10,980 nucleotides of DNA from an uncultured Clostridia bacterium (GTDB lineage: Bacteria; Bacillota; Clostridia; UBA1381): NCBI GenBank assembly GCA_944391635.1, contig CALXUL010000131.1, forward strand, positions 1-10,980, in the 5' to 3' direction. Position 1 is the first letter of the stretch, and the number at the start of each line of letters is the position of its first letter. The position numbers were made by a program, and so were the translations under genes. Below, piece by piece: positions 1-7,205 of the stretch. A model generated the notes under the pieces. That model made no database searches and had not been told where the DNA came from. It saw only the letters and a list, made by a program, of their open reading frames with translations.

Positions 1-1481
1 AAGCAGAAGAAACTCCGACTCCGGAAGCAGAAGAAACTCCGACTCCGGAAGCAGAAGAAACTCCAACTCCGGAAGCAGAAGAAACCCCAACTCCGGAAGT
101 AGAAGAAACTCCGACTCCGGAAACGGCAGAAAAAAAGTCTGCATTAGAAACAGCAAATGAAAATATAACTAATGATACAAAGACTCTTGATACAGCCGAT
201 ACAAAAGAAATAACAGTAAAAGTTCCGGCAGTTGAAAAAGTCCAGATTCTTGCTTCAGCAAGTAACGGAAGTGTAAGCGGAGCAGCTGAATATGAGTTTG
301 GTGATGAAGTTACATTGACAGCAACAGCTGACGCGGATTATACTTTTACAGGCTGGAAAGTTGGCGGGGTAGTTGTAAGCCGTGAAAACCCATATGTATT
401 TAAAGCTGAGTGTTCTATGAATATTGAAGCTCAATTCTTATTAAATGGCAGCGAGGTAGTTAACGTTACTGTTGAACGTAGTTCCACAAGAGGCACAGTC
501 AGCGGCGGTGGAACATATGCCGTTGGCGATACTGTCGCGCTTACAGCGGATGGAAATCTGATGTATTGGAGTGTAAACGGTGAAAAAGTTTCCGAATCTA
601 ATCCGTATGTATTCACTGCGGTAGAAGATGTAACGGTTACAGCATACTTCTATAAATCAGGCGGCGGAAGTCTCAACAACAACTATGTATATTACAACGT
701 AAAATTTAATTCAAACGGAGGATCTTCAGTTTCGGATATGAAGGTTGCGTATAACACGCTTGTGCCTCAGCCTGAAGACCCGACAAGGAGCGGATATAAG
801 TTCCTAGGCTGGTATTCGGATGAGGAACTGACCCAGAAATATACCTTTAAAGAAAGACTGCTCGAGAATTTGACACTGTATGCAGCTTGGGAAAAGACTG
901 CACAAACTGAGGAAGAAATTCTTCCGTTTACTGATGTAAAAACAGGAGATTGGTATTATTCAGCAGTAGAATTTGTGTATAACAGCAATCTGATGCTTGG
1001 AATGACCGATACAAGGTTTGAACCGGATACAACTCTTACAAGAGCAATGTTTGTGACGGTATTGTATCGTAGCGAAGGTGAGGAAAATAATAACGGAAGA
1101 TCAGGATTTAATGATGTTGATTCTAATGCATGGTATGCAAAAGCAGTAACATGGGCAGTTGATAACGGGATTGTTGAAGGCTATGACAGCAATACGTTCG
1201 GTCCTAATGACAAGATTACGCGTGAGCAGATGGCAGCTATAATATACAGATACGCGAAATATAGCGGTTATGATATGAGCGGTGCGGCAGATCTTACTGC
1301 AAGCGATGCTAATGACGTAAGTGACTGGGCATTGTCAGCAATGAAATGGGCGCTGGACGTAGGTATAGTTTCAGGTATGGATGACGGAAGGCTGTTGCCG
1401 CAGGGAACGGCGACACGTGCACAGTGTGCGTCTATACTGATGAGATGCGTTCAAAACCTAAAGCTTATGCACATCGGCTGA
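1..1481 (+). CDS. SLH-domain cell-surface protein with InlB-type repeats (5' end outside window)
   Basis: The reading frame is already open at the window edge (codon phase starts at base 3) and runs to a TGA at 1479-1481, so this is the C-terminal ~492 residues of a larger secreted protein; signal peptide and true start are not visible. Order seen: an acidic/proline AEETPTPE repeat (3-122), a Thr/Asp/Lys-rich linker, two related divergent InlB-like repeats (about 240-450 and 460-650, each ending in a NPYVF...F strand), one canonical InlB B-repeat (about 700-890, with FNSNGGS and GYKFLGWY), then three SLH domains (about 927-1074, 1107-1254, 1290-1455). The SLH core motifs read TRAM, TREQ and TRAQ. 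SLH triplets are known to bind pyruvylated secondary cell-wall polymer, so the protein is probably displayed on the cell wall, with the Pro/Glu repeat as a spacer. Its ligand or enzymatic role lies upstream and cannot be inferred. A strong terminator follows, so it is transcriptionally separate from zapA. Confidence 0.93.
   Translation, partial: AEETPTPEAEETPTPEAEETPTPEAEETPTPEVEETPTPETAEKKSALETANENITNDTKTLDTADTKEITVKVPAVEKVQILASASNGSVSGAAEYEFGDEVTLTATADADYTFTGWKVGGVVVSRENPYVFKAECSMNIEAQFLLNGSEVVNVTVERSSTRGTVSGGGTYAVGDTVALTADGNLMYWSVNGEKVSESNPYVFTAVEDVTVTAYFYKSGGGSLNNNYVYYNVKFNSNGGSSVSDMKVAYNTLVPQPEDPTRSGYKFLGWYSDEELTQKYTFKERLLENLTLYAAWEKTAQTEEEILPFTDVKTGDWYYSAVEFVYNSNLMLGMTDTRFEPDTTLTRAMFVTVLYRSEGEENNNGRSGFNDVDSNAWYAKAVTWAVDNGIVEGYDSNTFGPNDKITREQMAAIIYRYAKYSGYDMSGAADLTASDANDVSDWALSAMKWALDVGIVSGMDDGRLLPQGTATRAQCASILMRCVQNLKLMHIG
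3..122 (+). repeat. Five in-frame 24-bp tandem repeats encoding AEETPTPE
   Basis: Five consecutive 24-bp units (3-26, 27-50, 51-74, 75-98, 99-122) each encode AEETPTPE, the last with Val for Ala. Units 1 and 2 are identical. Units 3 and 4 differ by silent changes (CCG to CCA, ACT to ACC), and unit 5 has one coding change. The array touches the window edge, so it probably continues upstream. The product is an extended acidic Pro/Thr linker, typical of spacers in wall-anchored proteins. Near-identity between units makes copy-number change by slippage likely. Confidence 0.95.
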
Positions 1482-1509
1482 TTTAATAACAAATAATAGT
1501 TTAAGTGTG

Positions 1510-1547
1510 GGATGGATTCCGGTAATATCCGGAATCCATCCTTTTTT
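1510..1547 (+). terminator. Strong rho-independent terminator after the SLH gene
   Basis: A perfect 13-bp stem (GGATGGATTCCGG at 1510-1522 with its complement at 1529-1541) encloses a 6-nt loop (TAATAT) and is followed directly by six T residues (1542-1547). It begins 29 bp after the SLH stop codon and isolates that gene from the downstream operon. Confidence 0.95.
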
Positions 1548-1581
1548 ACATCCTACATAGATGAGCGGGATATTAAAATTC

Positions 1582-1610
1582 TTGATTTTTTGCTGATATT
1601 ATAGTATAAT
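1582..1610 (+). promoter_or_regulatory. Sigma-A type promoter for the zapA-mrdA operon
   Basis: A -35 element TTGATT (1582-1587) and a perfect -10 element TATAAT (1605-1610) are separated by exactly 17 bp, between the SLH terminator and zapA. A start site near 1617 would give a ~60-nt leader. No further promoter is obvious in the short gaps downstream, so this is the likely main promoter for the block ending at mrdA. Confidence 0.75.
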
Positions 1611-1676
1611 AAGAATATAATGCACATATTGTATAAAAAAGTAAAATACGGCAGATATAGAAAGGCTGTGTAAATA

Positions 1677-2093
1677 ATGGAGCGTAGCACAAAAGTATAT
1701 GTCAGAATATGCGGAAAAGGATTTAATATTGTTTCTGATGAAAGACCGGAATATATGACTGAAGTTGCGCAGGATGTAGATGAACGTATGGATGCGCTTT
1801 TAAGAGGTAATTCAAGAATAACGTATGATATGGCTGCGGTTCTTACGGCTTTGAATCTTTGTGATGAGCTTAAACAGGAAAAACTGCTCAATAGGATGAC
1901 TGTGGACAAGACAAAAACCGAAGCACTTGAAAAAAAGCTTGCAGCAGCGGAAGAGAGTATAGCTGAACTTAAAAAGCAGAACGCACAGCAGCTTGAAGAA
2001 CATAAAAAGGCAATGGAAAAGATTAAGCTTGAATGGGCGGTAAGAGAAAAGGAATTTATGGACATGATAGATGAAATTGGCGATGAAACCTGA
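1677..2093 (+). CDS. zapA: Cell division protein ZapA
   Basis: The 138-aa product matches ZapA, a small cytoplasmic protein that bundles and cross-links FtsZ filaments at the division ring. The N-terminal ~70 residues form the ZapA globular domain (VRICGKGFNI strand pair, then a helix with YMTEVAQDVDERM and a NLCDEL segment). Residues ~70-135 are a Lys/Glu/Gln-rich heptad coiled coil, as expected for the dimer/tetramer stalk. Length is near the Firmicutes norm, which is longer than in E. coli. The ATG at 1677 is preceded by AGAAAGG (1659-1665). It is the first gene after the promoter, and its 3' end overlaps the U32 gene, suggesting translational coupling. The zapA/U32 pairing is common in Clostridia. 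Confidence in family is high; FtsZ binding here is inferred from the family. Confidence 0.92.
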   Translation: MERSTKVYVRICGKGFNIVSDERPEYMTEVAQDVDERMDALLRGNSRITYDMAAVLTALNLCDELKQEKLLNRMTVDKTKTEALEKKLAAAEESIAELKKQNAQQLEEHKKAMEKIKLEWAVREKEFMDMIDEIGDET

Positions 2094-4107
2094 GCTTTTA
2101 GCGCCTGTGGGCGGAATGAGGGAACTTTGTGCGGCAGTGCAAAGCGGAGCAGATGCTGTGTATCTTGGTGCTGACAGGTTTTCTGCAAGAAGCGGTGCAA
2201 AGAATTTTGATAAAGCTGGACTTGCTGAGGCGATTGAATATTGCCATCTGCGAGGTATTAAGGTGCATCTTGCGGCAAATACGCTGATTAAGCAGTCTGA
2301 AACAGCAGATTTTTTGTCTGCGCTTAGCGAAGCATACCGGATGGGAATTGATGCTGTAATTATACAGGATATTGGAATGGCAAAACGCGCAAAAGATATT
2401 ATGCCGGATATTGTAATGCATGCAAGTACGCAGATGACGGTATCAACAGCAGAAGGTGTAAAATTTCTTGAAAAAATGGGCTTTAGCCGTGTAGTTTTAG
2501 CGCGTGAATTATCGAGTGCGCAAATACAGAAAATCAGGCAAAGTGTTCAGGCTGAGCTTGAAATATTTATCCATGGTGCGCTTTGCTTTTGTTATTCTGG
2601 ACAGTGTTATATGTCGAGTATAATTGGCAGACGAAGCGGTAATAGGGGAATGTGCGCGCAGCCGTGCAGACTGCCGTATCAATTGATTAGGGATAATAAA
2701 GTTCAAAAAAATGGTTATCTTTTAAGCCCAAAGGATTTATGCCTTGTAAATCGGATTAGTGAATTATCAGAAATTGGCGTTGATTCACTTAAGATTGAGG
2801 GACGATTGAAAAGTGCTGAATATGTTGCTGCTACCGTAGGAGTATACAGAAAACTTCTAGACGGCGGAATGATGGACGAAGATGATATGGAGTCCCTTAT
2901 GGGTGCATTTAACCGCAGCGGTTTTACAGAAGGCTGGTTTGGCGGCGGTAAAAATTTTATGAGCGGAAATAGTCCGTCTAATATAGCTAATAAGAAAATT
3001 GGAGAGAATTATGCAAAATTTACCGTGGAAAATGCAAATTTTCGCAGGATTGGGGTTAAAATAAAGGCAGAAATAAAAATCGGAAAGCCTATGAGTGCAG
3101 TTTTTGAGGATTCTGACAAAAACACGGTTTCTGTGCAAAGTCAGTTTGTGGCAGAAACGGCACAAAAGACTCCTTTGGCACCGGAGCGTGTTAAGGAGCA
3201 GCTTGAAAAGCTGGGAGAAAGTATTTATTATGCTGAAAATATTGACGTAACAATAGAGCAAGGCGCAGTTTTGCCGATAAGCCAGATTAACTATGTGCGG
3301 CGGTTGGCTTGTGAGAAATTGGACAGGCAAAGACTGAAACTTGATAGCAAAATAGTGAGGGAATATATTCCTCAAATTTATACAGATAATAGTTCAAAAC
3401 AGATGTATATTACGGCTGTTTGTGATAATATTAGGCAGGCAAAAGTTGCTGCGCGGTGTGGGGTGAGACGGGTTATTTTGACCGGAGGTAACAAAGGTGG
3501 CTTAAACGAAGCCGAAACGGTATTTCTTTGCCCGCCTGTTGGTATAGAGAAAACGGATATAGAATCTGTAATGGTTATGAATGCTGCGCAGATAGAATCA
3601 AACCGCGGCAAAAAGCTGTATGGCGGGTTTCGGCTTAATATAACTAACAGTGAATCGGTTTCGGTATTTAATATGTTGGAGAGTATAACACTGTCATGCG
3701 AGCTTAATCTTAAGGATTTAAAGAAAATAAATAAACCAATTGATACTGAAGTAATTGCATACGGACGAATACCGCTTATGGTTATGCGCGGATGTCCTGC
3801 ACAAATTAATGGGGTATGTAAAGGTGAGGGAGGATATTATCTGAAAGACAGGTATAAAGAGATTTTTCCTATTGCATGCCGAAAGGGATGTATTAGCGAG
3901 CTTTTAAATTCCAAGCCTGTTTATATGGCAGATCGTATAAAGGATATTAAAAATGCAGGAATAAATGGCTTGCAGCTATGGTTTTTTGATGAGAGTGAAG
4001 ATGAGGTTTTGAGAATAATAAATTGTTACAAACAAGGGATTGAAGGCGGTACGCCTGAGTATGATAAAGAATTTACGCGCGGACACTTTTACCGCGGAAT
4101 GGTATAG
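2071..4107 (+). CDS. U32 family protein with DUF3656 (RlhA-like, probable Fe-S RNA hydroxylation enzyme)
   Basis: The 678-aa product carries the peptidase U32 signature at about residues 163-183 (EIFIHGALCFCYSGQCYMS), with Cys172, Cys174 and Cys179, followed by a GNRGMCAQPCR segment with Cys195 and Cys199. The N-terminus PELLAPVGG is characteristic. A DUF3656-like module lies at about 365-425 (PLAPERV... to INYVRRLA), and a Cys-containing C-terminal block (RGCP, INGVC, FPIACRKGC) at about 570-625. Although named peptidases, characterised U32 proteins (RlhA and TrhP on RNA, UbiU/UbiV on ubiquinone) bind a 4Fe-4S cluster and act in prephenate-dependent or O2-independent hydroxylation; RlhA shares the U32+DUF3656 layout and modifies 23S rRNA. 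By analogy this is probably an rRNA or tRNA modification factor, but the substrate is not shown. The start is uncertain: ATG 2071 gives MKLAMKPELL, whereas ATG 2083 gives the more family-like MKPELLAPVGG. Neither has a strong SD and both overlap zapA, which favours translational coupling. Confidence 0.88.
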   Translation: MKLAMKPELLAPVGGMRELCAAVQSGADAVYLGADRFSARSGAKNFDKAGLAEAIEYCHLRGIKVHLAANTLIKQSETADFLSALSEAYRMGIDAVIIQDIGMAKRAKDIMPDIVMHASTQMTVSTAEGVKFLEKMGFSRVVLARELSSAQIQKIRQSVQAELEIFIHGALCFCYSGQCYMSSIIGRRSGNRGMCAQPCRLPYQLIRDNKVQKNGYLLSPKDLCLVNRISELSEIGVDSLKIEGRLKSAEYVAATVGVYRKLLDGGMMDEDDMESLMGAFNRSGFTEGWFGGGKNFMSGNSPSNIANKKIGENYAKFTVENANFRRIGVKIKAEIKIGKPMSAVFEDSDKNTVSVQSQFVAETAQKTPLAPERVKEQLEKLGESIYYAENIDVTIEQGAVLPISQINYVRRLACEKLDRQRLKLDSKIVREYIPQIYTDNSSKQMYITAVCDNIRQAKVAARCGVRRVILTGGNKGGLNEAETVFLCPPVGIEKTDIESVMVMNAAQIESNRGKKLYGGFRLNITNSESVSVFNMLESITLSCELNLKDLKKINKPIDTEVIAYGRIPLMVMRGCPAQINGVCKGEGGYYLKDRYKEIFPIACRKGCISELLNSKPVYMADRIKDIKNAGINGLQLWFFDESEDEVLRIINCYKQGIEGGTPEYDKEFTRGHFYRGMV

Positions 4108-4118
4108 AAGGTAAAATT

Positions 4119-4715
4119 ATGGAGAAAATTATATTAGCGTCTGCTTCGCCAAGACGGAGCGAAATTTTGAAGGCGGCAGGAATAGAGTTTGATGTTGTAA
4201 AATCCGATGTGGACGAAAGTGTTGTTTCTACAGACGGCGGAGCAGAAATATATGTGCAGGAGCTTGCATTTATGAAGGCTGCCGCAGCTGCAAAGAAGCT
4301 ATCAGAAAAAGGCCGGAAAAAATATCTTGTTCTTGCGGCGGATACTGTGGTAACTCTCAACGGGAGGATAATTGGGAAACCTAAAGATGAGGCTGATGCT
4401 GAGCGAATCCTCCAAGATTTATCGGGCAGAGAACATGTGGTTATTACCGGAATATGTATATTTAGAGGCAGTGACGGATTTTCGGTGTGTGAGAGTGTAA
4501 AGACGACGGTAAGGTTTAAGACGCTTGATACAGACACAATAAGGGCTTATATTGCTACAAAAGAACCAATGGATAAAGCTGGGGCTTATGGTATACAAGG
4601 CCGCGGCAGTCTGCTTTGTGAAGGCATTGACGGAGATTATTTTAATGTGGTGGGGCTGCCGGTTTCACGTGTTTGTGACATACTTTCTGGTGAATTTGGG
4701 TATAAGATTTTTTAA
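4119..4715 (+). CDS. maf: Maf-like nucleotide pyrophosphatase
   Basis: The 198-aa protein is a full-length Maf/YhdE family member. It has the N-terminal LASASPRRSEIL motif (Ser-Pro-Arg-Arg at 10-13), the AADTVV motif with catalytic-type Asp75, GKPKD (86-90), the LSGREHVVITG segment and the C-terminal YGIQGRGS...DGDYFNVVGLP block. Maf proteins hydrolyse non-canonical or excess nucleoside triphosphates (dTTP/UTP or modified pyrimidine nucleotides) to monophosphate plus pyrophosphate, and have been linked to septum inhibition in Bacillus. AGAAGG (4106-4111) lies 7 nt before the ATG, 11 bp after the U32 stop. Position directly upstream of mreBCD is a widespread arrangement. Exact nucleotide preference cannot be read from sequence by eye. 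Confidence 0.93.
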   Translation: MEKIILASASPRRSEILKAAGIEFDVVKSDVDESVVSTDGGAEIYVQELAFMKAAAAAKKLSEKGRKKYLVLAADTVVTLNGRIIGKPKDEADAERILQDLSGREHVVITGICIFRGSDGFSVCESVKTTVRFKTLDTDTIRAYIATKEPMDKAGAYGIQGRGSLLCEGIDGDYFNVVGLPVSRVCDILSGEFGYKIF

Positions 4716-4730
4716 CAAGGAGTAATACAA

Positions 4731-5759
4731 ATGGATTTGTCTTTTTTGGGAATTTGCAGTGAAATAGGCGTTGATCTTGGTACGGCATCAACGCTTATAT
4801 CAACAAAAAGCGGCGGTGTACTTTTAAATGAGCCGTCGGTTGTTGCGATAGATAAGGCGACTAAGAAAGTACTTGCCGTAGGCAGTGAAGCAGATGAGAT
4901 GCTCGGCAGGACTCCTGAGAATATTACCGCAATAATGCCGGTAAAAAATGGTGTAATAGCCGATTTTGAAACAGCGGTATTGATGGTTAAAGCGTTTTTA
5001 AAGCGTGCTTCTGGGCGCAGACCATTGGTTAAACCAAATATTGCAGCCGCAGTTCCCGGCGGAATAACCGATGTAGAACGCAGGGCAAGTGCGGAAGTAT
5101 TTATGGCAGCAGGAGCAAGGAATGTGGTTTTAATTGAGGAACCGATGGCAGCCGCGCTTGGCGCTGGTATGCCAGTTGGTGCGGCACAGGGGTCTATGAT
5201 TGTTAATATCGGCGCAGGCACATGTGAGGCTGCAGTAATATCATTGGGCGGAATAGTTTCGGCAAGAAGTCTCCGCATCGCAGGCTCAGCGCTTGATTCG
5301 GCTATTTTATCATATGTTCGTAAGGAATATTCTATAACAATAGGCTCTAAAATGGCAGAGGAAATTAAGATTGAGATTGGCTCTGCCCAACCCTATCCGG
5401 ATGAAGGCTACTATGAGGTGCGCGGCAGACAGACAGCTACCGGTCTTCCGAAGAATGCGCGTATTGCGGCAAGTGAAGCGCGAATGGCAATGAGCGGAGG
5501 AATAGGCAGAATTGTCGATGCTGTTCTTGATACGCTTGAGGAGACGCCGCCCGAACTTGCGGCAGATGTGCTGTCATCAGGAATCCTTCTTACTGGGGGA
5601 GGCGCTTTAATAAGGGGTATTGACCGTATTATTGAGGATGCTACTGGAATACGCACTACTATTGCAGAAAATCCGGTTGAATGTGTAAGCCTTGGCTCGG
5701 CAATGGCTTTCTCAAGTCCGGCTGTACTGCATAGATCAGAAACTGCAAGACGCAGATGA
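4731..5759 (+). CDS. mreB: Rod shape-determining protein MreB, divergent at the nucleotide site
   Basis: The 342-aa product aligns along its whole length with MreB, the bacterial actin that guides elongation-phase wall synthesis at the inner membrane. Conserved parts: phosphate-1 motif GVDLGTASTL (13-22), IMPVKNGVIADFE (68-80), ITDVERRA (112-119), IEEPMAAALGAGMPV (135-149), EEIKIEIGSA (210-219), TPPELAADV (272-280) and LTGGGAL (287-293). Unusual parts: the phosphate-2 motif, normally DIGGGTTE, reads NIGAGTCE (159-166), so the Mg/nucleotide-site Asp is Asn159. The usual AGDxxD reads AGSALD, and the C-terminal GxGxAL motif reads GSAMAF. The AAT codon for Asn159 is at 5205-5207. AAGGAG (4717-4722) lies 8 nt before the ATG, and mreC and mreD follow, so context strongly supports an MreB role. 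Whether it hydrolyses ATP normally is open; a second, canonical MreB or Mbl may exist elsewhere in the genome. Confidence 0.9.
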   Translation: MDLSFLGICSEIGVDLGTASTLISTKSGGVLLNEPSVVAIDKATKKVLAVGSEADEMLGRTPENITAIMPVKNGVIADFETAVLMVKAFLKRASGRRPLVKPNIAAAVPGGITDVERRASAEVFMAAGARNVVLIEEPMAAALGAGMPVGAAQGSMIVNIGAGTCEAAVISLGGIVSARSLRIAGSALDSAILSYVRKEYSITIGSKMAEEIKIEIGSAQPYPDEGYYEVRGRQTATGLPKNARIAASEARMAMSGGIGRIVDAVLDTLEETPPELAADVLSSGILLTGGGALIRGIDRIIEDATGIRTTIAENPVECVSLGSAMAFSSPAVLHRSETARRR

Positions 5760-5771
5760 TGGAGGAAAAAG

Positions 5772-6698
5772 ATGTCCTTTTTTAAAAATAAACCGCTGGT
5801 GATAACAGCGGCGGTTATAGTGGTTGCTGTGATTTTGGCAATGGTTTCGCATTTTTCCGATGGAATGCCGGGACGGGTTGCAGGATTTGTGGTAACGCCA
5901 GTTGAAAAGGTTTTAGCAAAGGTTGTTTCCCCGGTTGCAAGGTGGAAAAATAACTTGTTTTCCGCAGGTAAGCTTAGGGAAGAGAATGAAAAGTTAAAAG
6001 AAGAGATTATTGCTCTGCAATCGGAAAACCGCAGTGTAAAGGAGTACGTTGAAGAAAACGCGCGCCTTAAAGAACTTTTGGGACTCAAAGAGGAAATGGC
6101 GGAAAAGGAGGTTCTTGCAGCAACTGTAATTTCAGCAGATTCTGATGACTTTTCCAAGACTATTACGATAAATCGCGGCAGCGGCGATGGGATTGAACTT
6201 GAGGATGCTGTGATTTCAAATTTGGGAGTTATAGGTCGCGTATCTGAGCTTGGCGGTGATTGGGCGAGAGTTACAACAATTCTTGCACCGGAACATTCTA
6301 TTGGAGTACGGGTTACAAGGACTGGAGATTTAGCTGTGCTCCAAGGTGATATTTCGCTTGCAAAGGATAAGCTTTGCCGGCTTGATTACATATCTGGGTC
6401 AGCCGAGCTTATTGTAGGAGATATACTTGAAACCTCGGGAGTGGGAGGAATATATCCGCCGGGGGTTAGTGTAGGAAGAATTTCTCAGGTTAGAATGGAT
6501 AATTCAGGTGCGGTGGATTATGCTGTCGTTGAGCCGACAGTGGATTTCTCACAGTTGTTTGAGGTCTTGGTTATTACGGATTGGAAAAGGGAAAGTATTT
6601 CTCCGGAATATATTGACGGTGCTGGTGATGAAATACAAGATGAAATGCCGGTTGAGGGAGAACTGAGTCAGTCGGATATTGAAAATGCGATTGGATAG
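5772..6698 (+). CDS. mreC: Rod shape-determining protein MreC
   Basis: The 308-aa bitopic membrane protein has one N-terminal transmembrane helix (about 8-26), a Glu/Lys-rich coiled coil (about 66-112) for dimerisation and the extracytoplasmic beta-barrel domain (about 113-272). Diagnostic is GDILETSGVGGIYPPGVSVG (216-235), the MreC consensus near the end of the barrel pair. MreC links MreB inside with PBP2/RodA outside in the elongasome. An extra ~36-residue acidic tail (273-308, rich in Asp/Glu) follows the conserved domain. GGAGGA (5761-5766) precedes the ATG by 5 nt, and the gene begins 12 bp after the mreB stop. Confidence 0.95.
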   Translation: MSFFKNKPLVITAAVIVVAVILAMVSHFSDGMPGRVAGFVVTPVEKVLAKVVSPVARWKNNLFSAGKLREENEKLKEEIIALQSENRSVKEYVEENARLKELLGLKEEMAEKEVLAATVISADSDDFSKTITINRGSGDGIELEDAVISNLGVIGRVSELGGDWARVTTILAPEHSIGVRVTRTGDLAVLQGDISLAKDKLCRLDYISGSAELIVGDILETSGVGGIYPPGVSVGRISQVRMDNSGAVDYAVVEPTVDFSQLFEVLVITDWKRESISPEYIDGAGDEIQDEMPVEGELSQSDIENAIG

Positions 6699-6713
6699 TT
6701 AGCGGTGAATAGA

Positions 6714-7205
6714 ATGAATAAGTTTAAAATATTTTTTGTCTGTACTGCACTTTTCTTTTTGGAAAGGGTATTTTTCACGCGCTTTGAAATATTCGGATTA
6801 GTGCCATGGCTTCTGTTTTCTTTTGTGATGGCAGGAGCTGCGGCAAAAGAAGAGCTGGGGACGTATCCGGTTTTTGCCGGAGTATGCGGCTTGGCAGTAG
6901 ATTTAGCCGGCGGAGGTGCGACGGGGGTTGGCATGATATTATATGCGTTAGCTGCGGGCGGGGTATTTCTTTTGTCAAGATGTGTTTTAAGAGAAGGTTT
7001 TTTGACATCAGCGCTGGCGGTGTTTATATTTTCGCTTGCGGCTGAGAGCCTCTATTGTATTATGAATTATGCTAAGGCAAATCCGGAGATTTTGTCAGTA
7101 TTTATACGAATTATACTGCCGCTTGCTGTGATAAATACAGTTTTTGCGCTGGTTCTTTTCCCGATTGCAAAACGGCTGTTTGGGCAGAGGAGGATAATAT
7201 TTTGA
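6714..7205 (+). CDS. mreD: Rod shape-determining protein MreD
   Basis: This is a small, very hydrophobic protein (163 aa from ATG 6714) with about five predicted membrane segments separated by short charged loops; examples are FFVCTALFFLERVFF at the N-terminus and LPLAVINTVFALVLFPIA near the C-terminus. Sequence conservation in MreD is low, so the call rests on size, topology and its place between mreC and mrdA. It is the integral-membrane partner of MreC in the elongasome. I chose ATG 6714 because GGTGA (6704-6708) lies just upstream; an in-frame GTG at 6705 would add three residues (166 aa) but has no visible SD. The stop codon overlaps the mrdA start. Confidence 0.87.
   Translation: MNKFKIFFVCTALFFLERVFFTRFEIFGLVPWLLFSFVMAGAAAKEELGTYPVFAGVCGLAVDLAGGGATGVGMILYALAAGGVFLLSRCVLREGFLTSALAVFIFSLAAESLYCIMNYAKANPEILSVFIRIILPLAVINTVFALVLFPIAKRLFGQRRIIF
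7186..7193 (+). promoter_or_regulatory. Ribosome binding site that fixes the TTG start of mrdA
   Basis: AGAGGAGG, a near-perfect anti-16S match, sits 8 nt before TTG 7202 inside the end of mreD. It supports the TTG as the real start, since no ATG lies in frame at good spacing. Confidence 0.8.

Noticed and set aside
3..122. Possible CRISPR array
   Set aside because: The units are directly adjacent with no spacers, are multiples of three and sit in frame within a surface protein.
1553..2200. 215-codon minus-strand open frame opposite zapA
   Set aside because: It is the antisense of a clear ZapA gene, with low-complexity Ser/Phe composition, no SD and no recognisable domain.
4712..5278. 188-codon minus-strand open frame opposite mreB
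   Set aside because: It is an Ala/Pro/Ile-rich shadow of mreB without a start signal.
5411..6157. 248-codon minus-strand open frame across the mreB/mreC junction
   Set aside because: It spans two well-supported genes on the other strand, and its Ser/Ala/Thr-rich sequence is a reverse-complement artefact.
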